Source of the DNA: DSNY01 sp016861185
GTDB taxonomy: Bacteria; Pseudomonadota; Gammaproteobacteria; Burkholderiales; Burkholderiaceae_F
Length of the DNA stretch: 23,086 nucleotides
NCBI GenBank assembly: GCA_030263275.1
Contig: SZOR01000066.1
Location: 1-23,086 of the forward strand
Reading direction: 5' to 3'
Shown piece after piece: positions 6,936 to 14,791 of the stretch. The position numbers and the translations under genes are program-made. Under the pieces are notes generated by a model. The model worked only from the letters and a program-made list of their open reading frames with translations. It was not told the origin of the DNA and ran no database searches. How positions within the stretch are numbered: the stretch's first letter is position 1; each line of letters starts with the position of its first letter.

Positions 6936-7895
6936 GTGAACCTCGAGTTCTTCCTGATCCAGTTGCTGAACGGCATCAGCTACGGGCTGCTGCTGTTCAT
7001 GCTGTCGTCGGGCCTGACGCTGATCTTCTCGATGATGGGCGTGCTGAACTTCGCGCACGCCAGCTTCTACATGATCGGCGCCTACTTCGCGTACCAGATC
7101 AGCCGGTGGATCGGCTACTGGCCGGCGCTTCTGATCGCGCCGCTCGCGGTCGGGCTGCTCGGCGCACTGGTCGAGCGCTGGGGGCTGCGGCGCGTGCACA
7201 AGTGGGGGCACGTGCCCGAGCTGCTGTTCACCTTCGGACTGTCGTACATCATCGTCGAGCTGGTGCAGGTGATCTGGGGCCGCGCGGCCGTGCCGTACGC
7301 GGTGCCCGCCGCGCTCGACGGGCCGATCGACTGGCTCGCCGGCCTCGGCATCACCTTTCCCGAATACCGCGCGTTCATGATGCTGGTCGCGGTGCTGATG
7401 CTCGCCGCGATCTATCTGCTGCTGACGCGCACGCGCATCGGGCTCGTGATCCAGGCGGCGCTGACACACCCGCATCAGGTCGAAGCGCTCGGCCACAACG
7501 TGCCGCGCGTGTTCATGCTGGTGTTCGGAGGCGGTTGCGCGCTGGCGGGGCTCGCGGGCGTGATCGGCGGCAATGCTTTCGTCACGCAGCCCGCGATGGC
7601 GGCCGAGCTGGGCGCGATCATCTTCGTCGTGATCGTCGTCGGCGGCATGGGATCGCTTGCCGGCGCTTTCGTCGCGTCGCTCGCGATCGGCGTGATGCAG
7701 ACCTTCGCAGTCGCTTCGGATGCGTCGCTGTCGGGGCTTGCAAGCCTGCTCGGCGTCACCGTCACGCCGCAGACCTTCGGCTACAGCGTGTGGAAGCTGA
7801 CGGTTGCGCAGGTGGCACCCGTGCTGCCGTTCCTGCTGCTGGTGCTGATCCTGATCGTGCGGCCCAAGGGCCTGATGGGAACGCGCGAGGACTGA
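6936..7895 (+). CDS. livH: Liv-type ABC transporter permease, LivH subunit
   Basis: 319 residues and very hydrophobic, with about eight membrane segments. SSGLTLIFSMMGVLNFAHAS (28-47) and GYMIGAYFAY-like sequence directly after it are the family signature; VVGGMGSLAGAFVAS near the C-terminal half is the EAA-like loop region that contacts the ATPases. The end LIVRPKGLMGTRED is typical of LivH. The start is GTG at 6936, giving MNLEFFLIQLLNGISYGLLL; no strong ribosome-binding site precedes it, consistent with lower output than the binding protein. livM follows after three bases. Substrate specificity cannot be assigned; the liv name denotes family only. Confidence 0.93.
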   Translation: MNLEFFLIQLLNGISYGLLLFMLSSGLTLIFSMMGVLNFAHASFYMIGAYFAYQISRWIGYWPALLIAPLAVGLLGALVERWGLRRVHKWGHVPELLFTFGLSYIIVELVQVIWGRAAVPYAVPAALDGPIDWLAGLGITFPEYRAFMMLVAVLMLAAIYLLLTRTRIGLVIQAALTHPHQVEALGHNVPRVFMLVFGGGCALAGLAGVIGGNAFVTQPAMAAELGAIIFVVIVVGGMGSLAGAFVASLAIGVMQTFAVASDASLSGLASLLGVTVTPQTFGYSVWKLTVAQVAPVLPFLLLVLILIVRPKGLMGTRED

Positions 7896-7898
7896 CGC

Positions 7899-9200
7899 AT
7901 GGCTCTCGGTCCTCTCCGCTACCGCCCGATCAACCTGGGCCGCTGGGTGATCTGGGGCTTCACGACGTTCCTGTTCGTCGTGCTGCCGCTCGTGTTCGAG
8001 CAGGGCTTCGCACGCACGCTGATGTCGCAGATGGCGATCATGATCGTCTTCGCGCTGAGCTACAACATGCTGCTCGGACAGAGCGGCATGCTGAGCTTCG
8101 GCCACGCCGTGTACTCGGGGCTCGGCGCGTATTTTGCGATCCACGCGCTGAACATGATCGCCAAGGGTGAGCTGCTGTGGCCGGTGTCTTTGCTGCCGCT
8201 GATCGGCGGGCTCGCCGGCGCCTTCTTCGGCGTGATCTTTGGCTACGTGACGACGAAGAAGGCGGGCACGCCGTTCGCGATGATCACGCTCGGCATCGGC
8301 GAGATGGTGTTCGCGGCATCGCTGATGTTCCCGGGATTCTTCGGCGGCGAGGCGGGCATCAGCGGCAACCGCACGGCCGGCGGCAACTTCCTCGGCATTC
8401 CGGGGCTGAGCTTCGGCCCGGACCTGCAGGTCTACTACCTGATCGCCGCCTGGTGCTTCGCCTGCATGGTCGCGATGTTTGCGCTGACGCATACGCCGCT
8501 CGGGCGGATGGCCAATGCGGTGCGCGACAACCCGGAACGCGCCGAGTTCATCGGCTACAACACGCAGCGCGTGCGCTGGTTCATGCTGATCCTGTCGGGC
8601 TTCTTCGCCGGCATCGCCGGGGGACTTTCGGCGATCAACTTCGAGATCGTCACGGCCGAGAACGTCAGCGCGATCCGCTCGGGCGGCGTGCTGCTGGCGG
8701 CGTTCATCGGCGGGGTCGCGTTTTTCTTCGGCCCGATCCTCGGCGCGATCGTGTTCAGCTTCTTCGCGATCGCGCTGTCGGAGTACACGAAGGCCTGGCA
8801 GCTCTACCTGGGCGTGTTCTTCGTGCTGATCGTGATGTACGCGCCGGGCGGGCTGTCGGGCCTGATCCTGATGAACCTGCGCGTGATGAGGTTCCGCAAG
8901 TTCAAGCGGCTGCTCGATCCGTACTTCGGCGTCATCGTCGCCGCGCTGGCGCTCGCCTTCGGCGTCGTGCTGATGATCGAGCTGACCTACCACCTGACGC
9001 TGGACATCGCGCTCGGGCCGGTCGTCACGATCTTCGGCTTCCCGTACGACACCGGCCGGCCCGAGGCGTGGGTCTTCGCCGCCGCCGTCGTCGCCGGCGG
9101 CGCCATCGCCTTCGAGTACATGCGGCGCCGCTTCAAGGCCGAATGGGACCAGGTCCAGATCGAGATCGAGGACTGGATCCGCGACAACCCCGAGGACTGA
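7899..9200 (+). CDS. livM: Liv-type ABC transporter permease, LivM subunit with C-terminal extension
   Basis: 433 residues, versus roughly 300-330 for a minimal LivM core. The core shows YNMLLGQSGMLSFGHAVYSG, the LivM signature, several membrane helices, and GGVAFFFGPILGAIVFSFF near the ATPase-contact loop. The core ends near residue 325. The remaining ~110 residues add a basic linker (RFRKFKRL), two hydrophobic segments (about 343-363 and 391-407) and a charged tail rich in Glu and Asp (412-433). The extension would place an extra helical hairpin in the membrane and an acidic cytoplasmic tail near the ATPases. The gene is separated from livH by 3 bases and from livG by 1 base, so all three are probably co-translated. 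Confidence 0.93.
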   Translation: MALGPLRYRPINLGRWVIWGFTTFLFVVLPLVFEQGFARTLMSQMAIMIVFALSYNMLLGQSGMLSFGHAVYSGLGAYFAIHALNMIAKGELLWPVSLLPLIGGLAGAFFGVIFGYVTTKKAGTPFAMITLGIGEMVFAASLMFPGFFGGEAGISGNRTAGGNFLGIPGLSFGPDLQVYYLIAAWCFACMVAMFALTHTPLGRMANAVRDNPERAEFIGYNTQRVRWFMLILSGFFAGIAGGLSAINFEIVTAENVSAIRSGGVLLAAFIGGVAFFFGPILGAIVFSFFAIALSEYTKAWQLYLGVFFVLIVMYAPGGLSGLILMNLRVMRFRKFKRLLDPYFGVIVAALALAFGVVLMIELTYHLTLDIALGPVVTIFGFPYDTGRPEAWVFAAAVVAGGAIAFEYMRRRFKAEWDQVQIEIEDWIRDNPED

Positions 9201-9201
9201 C

Positions 9202-9960
9202 GTGACCGCGCCTGCCCTCGAACTCGTCAACGTCCGCAAGGCTTTCGGCCGGACCGAAATCATCCGCGGCGTCAGCCTTTCGATCGCCGCCGGCGAGCGG
9301 CACGCGATCATCGGACCGAACGGCGCGGGCAAGTCGACGCTGTTCAATCTGATCAGCGGACGCTTTCCCGTCAGCAGCGGAACGATCCGCCTCAACGGCC
9401 AGGACATCACGCGCAAGAAGCCGTACGAGATCAACCGGCTGGGACTGTCGCGCAGCTTCCAGATCACCAACATCTTCCACCGGCTCACGGTGTTCGAGAA
9501 CCTGCGCTGCTCGGTGCTGTGGTCGCTCGGCTACAGGTATTCCTTCTGGCACAACCTCAACAAGCTCGCCGACGCGGAGGAACGCGCCGAGGACATCCTG
9601 CGCCGGATCGGCCTGCGCCGCCGCCGCAATACCGCCGCGGGGCTGCTGACCTACGCCGAGCAGCGTGCGCTCGAGGTCGGCATCACGATCGCCGGCGGCG
9701 CGAACGTGATCCTGCTCGACGAGCCGACCTCCGGCATGAGCCGCAGCGAGACGGCGAACGCGGTCGCGCTGATCCGCGAAGTCACGCAAGGCAAGACGCT
9801 GGTGATGGTCGAGCACGACATGAGCGTCGTGTTCGGGCTGGCCGACATCGTGTCGGTGGTCGTGTACGGCGAAGTGATCGCCTCCGGGCCGCCTGACGAG
9901 ATTCGCGCCAATGCGAAGGTCAAAGAAGCGTATCTCGGCCAGCATGCAGACGCTGCCTGA
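9202..9960 (+). CDS. livG: Liv-type ABC transporter ATPase, LivG subunit
   Basis: 252 residues. Walker A GPNGAGKST (38-46) is intact, Walker B VILLDEP has Asp173 and the catalytic Glu174, and the switch His205 is in VEHDM. The long insert after the Q-loop (YRYSFWHNLNKLADAEERAEDIL) and the helical region are typical of LivG. The signature motif reads LTYAEQ (149-154) instead of LSGGQ or the usual LSYGEQ; Ala152 replaces the glycine that contacts ATP across the dimer. It starts at GTG 9202, one base after the livM stop. It should pair with LivF to energise LivHM. The altered signature would affect the ATP bound by LivF, not its own. Confidence 0.94.
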   Translation: MTAPALELVNVRKAFGRTEIIRGVSLSIAAGERHAIIGPNGAGKSTLFNLISGRFPVSSGTIRLNGQDITRKKPYEINRLGLSRSFQITNIFHRLTVFENLRCSVLWSLGYRYSFWHNLNKLADAEERAEDILRRIGLRRRRNTAAGLLTYAEQRALEVGITIAGGANVILLDEPTSGMSRSETANAVALIREVTQGKTLVMVEHDMSVVFGLADIVSVVVYGEVIASGPPDEIRANAKVKEAYLGQHADAA

Positions 9961-9982
9961 CCGGTGAGAACGAATATGCACG

Positions 9983-10059
9983 ACAGAGACACAGAAAACA
10001 CAGAGATTCGGACCGAAAGAGCCGCGTTTCGCCTTTCTCGGTGCTCTCTGTGTCTCGGT
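9983..10059. repeat. Imperfect inverted repeat between livG and livF (REP/MITE-like)
   Basis: The 132-base space between the ATPase genes is long for this operon and holds an inverted repeat. The left arm (about 9983-10006) and right arm (about 10036-10059) share AGACACAGA / TCTGTGTCT exactly (9987-9995 with 10047-10055) and pair on over about 20 of 24 positions, around a ~29-base loop. The A/C-G-A-rich cacagaga-type sequence is unlike the G/C-rich flanks. This looks like a mobile intergenic repeat that formed a hairpin spacer; whether other copies exist in the genome cannot be seen here. The hairpin could act on mRNA stability or on livF translation. Confidence 0.6.
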
Positions 10060-10092
10060 GTTTGAAGCTGCCTTTCAAAGCGGTCCAAGCCG

Positions 10093-10785
10093 ATGCTCGA
10101 AGTCAGCAACTTGCAGGCCTACTACGGCAAGAGCCACGTGCTGCACGGGGTCGATCTGCGCGTGGGGCAGGGCGAGATCGTCAGCCTGCTCGGGCGCAAC
10201 GGCGTCGGCCGCTCGACGACGGCGAAGGCGATCATGGGCCTGGTCGATTGCACCGGCCGCATCGTCTTCAAGGACAAAGACCTGACACGGTTGAAGACCT
10301 ACGAGATCGCGCAGCTCGGCGTCGGCTATGTGCCGGAGAGTCGCGACATCTTCCCCACACTGACGGTCGAGGAAAACCTCCGGCTCGGGCTGAAGGGCAA
10401 GGCGCCCGGACGCTGGACGTACGAGGACATGTACGCGCTGTTCCCGCGCCTGCGGGAAAGGCAGCAGACGCAGGCCGGCGTATTGTCCGGCGGCGAGCAG
10501 CAGATGCTGACGCTGGCGCGCACGATGATGGGCGATCCCGAACTGGTGATCATCGACGAGCCGACCGAGGGGCTCGCGCCGCTGATCGTCGAGATGGTCG
10601 CCAATTTCCTGCGCGCGTTGAAGGAGCGCGGCATCTCGATCCTGCTGATCGAGCAGAAGCTGACGATCGCGCTGCAGATCTCGCAGCGCGTCTACGTGAT
10701 GGGGCACGGCCACATGGTCTTCGAAGGCACGCCGGAGGACCTCAAGCGCAACAAGCTGATCCGGCAGGAGTGGCTCGAAGTGTGA
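10093..10785 (+). CDS. livF: Liv-type ABC transporter ATPase, LivF subunit, with Arg in Walker A
   Basis: 230 residues, a usual LivF length. The signature LSGGEQ (131-136) is perfect, and Walker B LVIIDEP has Asp155 and Glu156. The switch residue is Gln188 (LLIEQK), which is normal for LivF. The Walker A motif reads GRNGVGRST (34-42): Arg40 (codon CGC at 10210-10212) replaces the nearly invariant Lys that holds the ATP phosphates. Everything else is intact, so this is not a decaying gene. It starts at ATG 10093 after the inverted repeat, with only a weak upstream purine stretch. The fatty-acid oxidation gene starts 13 bases after its stop, linking transporter and catabolism. Confidence 0.94.
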   Translation: MLEVSNLQAYYGKSHVLHGVDLRVGQGEIVSLLGRNGVGRSTTAKAIMGLVDCTGRIVFKDKDLTRLKTYEIAQLGVGYVPESRDIFPTLTVEENLRLGLKGKAPGRWTYEDMYALFPRLRERQQTQAGVLSGGEQQMLTLARTMMGDPELVIIDEPTEGLAPLIVEMVANFLRALKERGISILLIEQKLTIALQISQRVYVMGHGHMVFEGTPEDLKRNKLIRQEWLEV

Positions 10786-10798
10786 CGGGGAGGATGAA

Positions 10799-12892
10799 GT
10801 GACGACGTGGTACGAAGTGCGCGGCGACGTCGCCGTGCTGCAACTGGACAACCCGCCCGTCAACGGGTTGAACAACGCGACGCGCAAGGCGCTGGTCGAA
10901 GGGCTCGAGCGCGCGCTCGACGACGCCAAGGTCAAGGCGATCGTGATTACCGGCACCGACAAGGTGTTCTCGGGCGGCGCCGACATCCGCGAGTTCAACA
11001 CGCCGGCAGCGATGGCCGAGCCCACGCTGCTGCAGGTGATCGCCGCCGCCGAATCCTCGTTTAAGCCGGTGATCGCCGCGATCAACGGCGTCTGCATGGG
11101 CGGCGGACTCGAGCTTGCGCTCGGTTGCCACTACCGCGTTGCCACACCGAAAGCTTCGATGGCGCTGCCCGAGGTCAAACTCGGCATCCTCCCCGGCGCA
11201 GGCGGGACACAACGGCTGCCGCGCGCGGTCGGCGTCGAGAAGGCGCTGCGGATGATCACGACCGGCGATCCGATCGGCGCCGACGAGGCGCTGAAAGCGG
11301 GGCTGGTCGGGCGCATCGTGCCGGACACCACGTTCCAGGGCGTGCTCGACTTCGCGCGCGAAGTCGTCCAGCGAGCGAGCCACCCCAAGCTGCGCGACGC
11401 TAAGGCCGCATTGCCGCCGAACACCGACGCGATGGCCTTCTTCAAGGCGGCCCGCGAACAGGTCGCCAAGGCTTCGCGCGGCCTGACCGCGCCGCTGAAG
11501 TGCGTCGACGCCGTCGAAGCCGCCGCGCTGCGGCCGTTCGAAGAAGGCATCCAGATCGAACGCGCGCTGTTCGTCGAGCTCGTGCAGTCGGCCGAATCGA
11601 AAGCCCTGCGCCATGCGTTCTTCGCCGAGCGCACGGCGGCGAAGATCCCCGACGTGCCGGAGGACACGCCGACGCGGCCGATCAAGAGTGCGGCAGTGAT
11701 CGGCTTCGGCACGATGGGCGGCGGCATCGCGATGAGCTTCGCCAATGCCGGCATACCGGTGCGGGTGCTCGAGATGAAGCCCGAGGCGCTCGACAAAGGG
11801 CTGGCCACGTGCCGGCGCAACTGGGAGGCGACCGCGAAAAAGGGCCGGCTGACGATGGGCGAGGTCGAGCAGCGGATGGCGTTGCTGAAACCCACGCTGA
11901 AGTACGAGGACCTGGCCGACGCCGACATCGTGATCGAGGCGGTTTTCGAGGACATGAAGGTCAAGCACGAGGTCTTCCGTACGCTCGACCGCGTGATGAA
12001 GCCCGGCGCGATCCTTGCGACCAACACCTCGACGCTCGACGTCGACGCGATCGCCGCGGTGACCAGGCGCCCGCAAGACGTGATCGGCACGCACTTTTTC
12101 AGCCCGGCCAACGTGATGCGGTTGCTCGAAGTCGTTCGGGCGAAGAAGACCGGCAAGGACGTGCTGGCGACGGTGATGCAGCTGGCGAAGCGGCTGAAGA
12201 AGGTCGCGGTCGTCTCGGGCGTGTGCGACGGTTTCATCGGCAACCGGATGCTCGAGCAGTACGTGCGGCAGTCGCTGTTCCTCGTCGACGAAGGCGCCAG
12301 CCCGCAGCAGATCGACGCTGCGCTCTCGAAGTTCGGCATGGCGATGGGGCCGTTCACGATGTACGACATGGCCGGCATGGACATCGGTTACGCGATCCGC
12401 CAGCGCCGCTACGTCGAGAAGCCGCACATCACCTATTCGAAGATCGCCGACCGCGTCGTCGAGGCGGGCCGCCTCGGCCAGAAGACCGGCAAGGGCTGGT
12501 ACCGCTACGAGCTGCCCGACCGCACGCCGCGCCCCGATCCGGAGATCGACGCGATGATCGAGGCCTACCGCAAGGAGATCGGCATCGCACCGCGCACGAT
12601 CCCCGACGACGAGATCGTCGGCCGCTGCATCTACGCGCTGGTCAACGAAGGCGCGAAGATCCTCGAAGAAGGCATCGCACTGCGCGCGAGCGACATCGAT
12701 GTCGTGTATCTGGCGGGCTATGGTTTTCCTGCCGCGAAGGGCGGGCCGATGCACTACGCGCAGTCGGTCGGCTTCGACCGCGTGATCGCGTCGATGCGCC
12801 AGTACGGCGCCAATCCGCACGGCGAGCCGAAGTTCTGGGAGCCAGCGCCGCTGCTGGTCGAGGCGGCGAAGGCGGGGCGCTGGCCGAAGTAG
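10799..12892 (+). CDS. Bifunctional enoyl-CoA hydratase / 3-hydroxyacyl-CoA dehydrogenase (FadB/FadJ/peroxisomal type)
   Basis: 697 residues catalysing the second and third steps of beta-oxidation. The N-terminal crotonase domain (about 1-180) has the oxyanion-hole segments VFSGGADI and MGGGLELA, and both catalytic glutamates, Glu105 and Glu125 (LPEVKLGILPGAGGTQRLPR), so hydratase activity is expected. A NAD-binding domain follows with GFGTMGGG (302-309), then THFFSPANVM with the catalytic His432, and two C-terminal 3HCDH helical domains to the end. HFFSPANVM is the version found in stand-alone multifunctional enzymes like peroxisomal L-bifunctional protein rather than E. coli FadB (HFFNPV). 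The start is GTG 10799 with GGGGAGG five bases upstream; a nearby ATG at 10794 runs into a stop after two codons. No thiolase partner (FadA/FadI) follows, unlike classical fad operons. Confidence 0.94.
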   Translation: MTTWYEVRGDVAVLQLDNPPVNGLNNATRKALVEGLERALDDAKVKAIVITGTDKVFSGGADIREFNTPAAMAEPTLLQVIAAAESSFKPVIAAINGVCMGGGLELALGCHYRVATPKASMALPEVKLGILPGAGGTQRLPRAVGVEKALRMITTGDPIGADEALKAGLVGRIVPDTTFQGVLDFAREVVQRASHPKLRDAKAALPPNTDAMAFFKAAREQVAKASRGLTAPLKCVDAVEAAALRPFEEGIQIERALFVELVQSAESKALRHAFFAERTAAKIPDVPEDTPTRPIKSAAVIGFGTMGGGIAMSFANAGIPVRVLEMKPEALDKGLATCRRNWEATAKKGRLTMGEVEQRMALLKPTLKYEDLADADIVIEAVFEDMKVKHEVFRTLDRVMKPGAILATNTSTLDVDAIAAVTRRPQDVIGTHFFSPANVMRLLEVVRAKKTGKDVLATVMQLAKRLKKVAVVSGVCDGFIGNRMLEQYVRQSLFLVDEGASPQQIDAALSKFGMAMGPFTMYDMAGMDIGYAIRQRRYVEKPHITYSKIADRVVEAGRLGQKTGKGWYRYELPDRTPRPDPEIDAMIEAYRKEIGIAPRTIPDDEIVGRCIYALVNEGAKILEEGIALRASDIDVVYLAGYGFPAAKGGPMHYAQSVGFDRVIASMRQYGANPHGEPKFWEPAPLLVEAAKAGRWPK

Positions 12893-12904
12893 CAGGGCCG
12901 ACCG

Positions 12905-14767
12905 ATGACCGAGCGGCTCGTCGCGCGCCGCGACCTCGAGTTCCTGTTGTACGACTGGCTCGAGGTCCAGTCGCTGTGCGCGCGGCCGCGCTATCGCGAG
13001 CACTCGCGCGGGACCTTCGATGCCGCGCTCGATCTCGCCGAACGGATCGCGACCGAGGAGTTCGCCCCGCACAGCCGCGCGAGCGACCTCGACGAGCCGC
13101 GCTTCGACGGCAAGCGGGTCCATCTGATCCCGGAGATCGGAGAGGCCCTGAAAGCCTTCGTCGACGCTGGACTGATGGCAGCAGAGCACGACGAACAGTT
13201 GGGCGGCATGCAGCTTCCGCTCGCGGTCGCCAAGGCGTGCTTTGCGTACTTCAAGGCCGCCAACGTCGCCACCGCAGCGTATCCGTTCCTGACGATCGGC
13301 AATGCGAACCTGCTGTTGGCGCACGGTTCGCCCGCGCAGATCGACGCGTTCGTGCGGCCGCAGCTTGCGGGGCGATTCTTCGGCACGATGTGCCTTTCCG
13401 AGCCGCAGGCCGGTTCTTCGCTGTCGGACATCGCCACGCGCGCCGAGCCCGACGGCGAATCGCCGCTCGGGCCGGGCTACCGACTGTTCGGCAACAAGAT
13501 GTGGATCTCGGCCGGCGAGCACGACCTGGCCGAGAACATCGTCCACCTCGTTCTGGCGAAGATCCCCGGCGCAGACGGCAGGCTGGTTCCCGGCGTGAAG
13601 GGGATTTCGCTGTTCGTCGTGCCGAAGTTCCTGGTGAAGATCGAAGGGCAGGGCGCGCAGTCGCGCGCCGCGCTCGGCGAGCGCAACGACGTCGTGCTCG
13701 CGGGGCTGAACCACAAGATGGGCTATCGCGGCACCGTGAACACGCTGCTGAACTTCGGCGAAGGAAAGTTCAGGCCGGAAGGTCGTGCGGGCGCAATCGG
13801 CTATCGCGTCGGCGAGCCGGGGCAGGGGCTCGCCGCGATGTTCCACATGATGAACGAGGCGCGCATCGGCGTTGGGCTCGGCGCGACGATGCTCGGCTAC
13901 ACGGGCTACCTGCACGCGCTCGACTACGCACGCAACCGCCCGCAGGGGCGCCCGGTCGGCCCGGAAGGTAAGGACCCGGCGAGCCCGCAAGTCCCGATCG
14001 TCCGGCATGCCGACGTCAAGCGGATGCTGCTCGCGCAGAAGAGCTACGTCGAAGGCGCGCTCGCGCTGAACCTCTACTGCGCGCGGCTCGTCGACGAGGA
14101 GAAAACCGGCGAGAGCGAAGAAGCGCGGCGCGAGGCGACACTGCTGCTCGACATCCTGACGCCGGTCGCGAAGAGCTGGCCTTCGCAATGGTCCCTTGCC
14201 GCCAACGATCTGGCGATCCAGGTGCATGGCGGCTACGGCTATACGCGCGATTACCCGGTCGAGCAGTTCTGGCGCGACAACCGGCTCAATCCGATCCACG
14301 AAGGCACACACGGCATCCAGGCGCTCGATCTGCTCGGCCGCAAGGTCGTGATGCAGGAAGGTGCGGCGTTCAAGCGGCTCGGCGCCCGCATCGACGCGAC
14401 GATCCGCACCGCCTCGCAGTCGAGCGACGCCGATGCGCGGCGCTTCGCCGCGTTGCTCGGCACTCGGGTGCAGCGGCTCGCTCAGGTGACGCAAGCGCTG
14501 TGGACCGCCGGCGATCCGGAGCGCACGCTGGCCAACGCGTCGATCTACCTCGAAGCCTTCGGCCACATCGTGCTCGCGTGGATCTGGCTCGAGCAGTCGC
14601 TCGCCGCGCAGCGCGCGTACCGCGAAGCCGAGGCGACCTTCTTCCGCGGCAAACTGCAGGCGTGCCGTTACTTTTTCGTGTACGAACTGCCACGCGTCGA
14701 CCCCCAGCTCGACCTGCTCGCCAACCTCGATACGACCACGCTGGAGATGCAGGACGGCTGGTTCTGA
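12905..14767 (+). CDS. Long-form acyl-CoA dehydrogenase (~620 residues, DmdC-like architecture)
   Basis: A flavin enzyme that introduces the 2,3 double bond into an acyl-CoA. 620 residues, about 230 more than standard acyl-CoA dehydrogenases. There is an N-terminal extension with HSRASDLDEPRF, then the FAD/substrate region GTMCLSEPQAGSS (about 160-172), then VHGGYGYTRDYPVEQFWRD and the catalytic base Glu466 in IHEGTHGIQALDLLGRK. The last ~120 residues form the extra C-terminal helical domain found in this subfamily. This architecture is shared with DmdC, the 3-methylmercaptopropionyl-CoA dehydrogenase, and many uncharacterised betaproteobacterial enzymes, so substrate is open. It needs electron-transfer flavoprotein, which is not encoded in the window. 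It starts 12 bases after the hydratase/dehydrogenase gene and probably supplies its substrate. Confidence 0.94.
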   Translation: MTERLVARRDLEFLLYDWLEVQSLCARPRYREHSRGTFDAALDLAERIATEEFAPHSRASDLDEPRFDGKRVHLIPEIGEALKAFVDAGLMAAEHDEQLGGMQLPLAVAKACFAYFKAANVATAAYPFLTIGNANLLLAHGSPAQIDAFVRPQLAGRFFGTMCLSEPQAGSSLSDIATRAEPDGESPLGPGYRLFGNKMWISAGEHDLAENIVHLVLAKIPGADGRLVPGVKGISLFVVPKFLVKIEGQGAQSRAALGERNDVVLAGLNHKMGYRGTVNTLLNFGEGKFRPEGRAGAIGYRVGEPGQGLAAMFHMMNEARIGVGLGATMLGYTGYLHALDYARNRPQGRPVGPEGKDPASPQVPIVRHADVKRMLLAQKSYVEGALALNLYCARLVDEEKTGESEEARREATLLLDILTPVAKSWPSQWSLAANDLAIQVHGGYGYTRDYPVEQFWRDNRLNPIHEGTHGIQALDLLGRKVVMQEGAAFKRLGARIDATIRTASQSSDADARRFAALLGTRVQRLAQVTQALWTAGDPERTLANASIYLEAFGHIVLAWIWLEQSLAAQRAYREAEATFFRGKLQACRYFFVYELPRVDPQLDLLANLDTTTLEMQDGWF

Positions 14768-14791
14768 CGCGCGCAACGCAAGGAGGCGACG

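Noticed and set aside
5484..9488. A 1,334-codon minus-strand open frame opposite the transporter genes
   Set aside because: Same cause: stop-poor antisense of high-GC codons, with no recognisable domain and full overlap with well-supported transporter genes.
5586..10785. Leucine/isoleucine/valine importer as the function
   Set aside because: Family membership does not fix the ligand; linkage to an acyl-CoA ligase and beta-oxidation genes argues for an organic acid, so only family names are given.
10093..10785. livF as an inactive, decaying gene because of Walker A Arg40
   Set aside because: All other ATPase motifs, length and context are intact, and the matching change in the LivG signature suggests a functional asymmetric pair.
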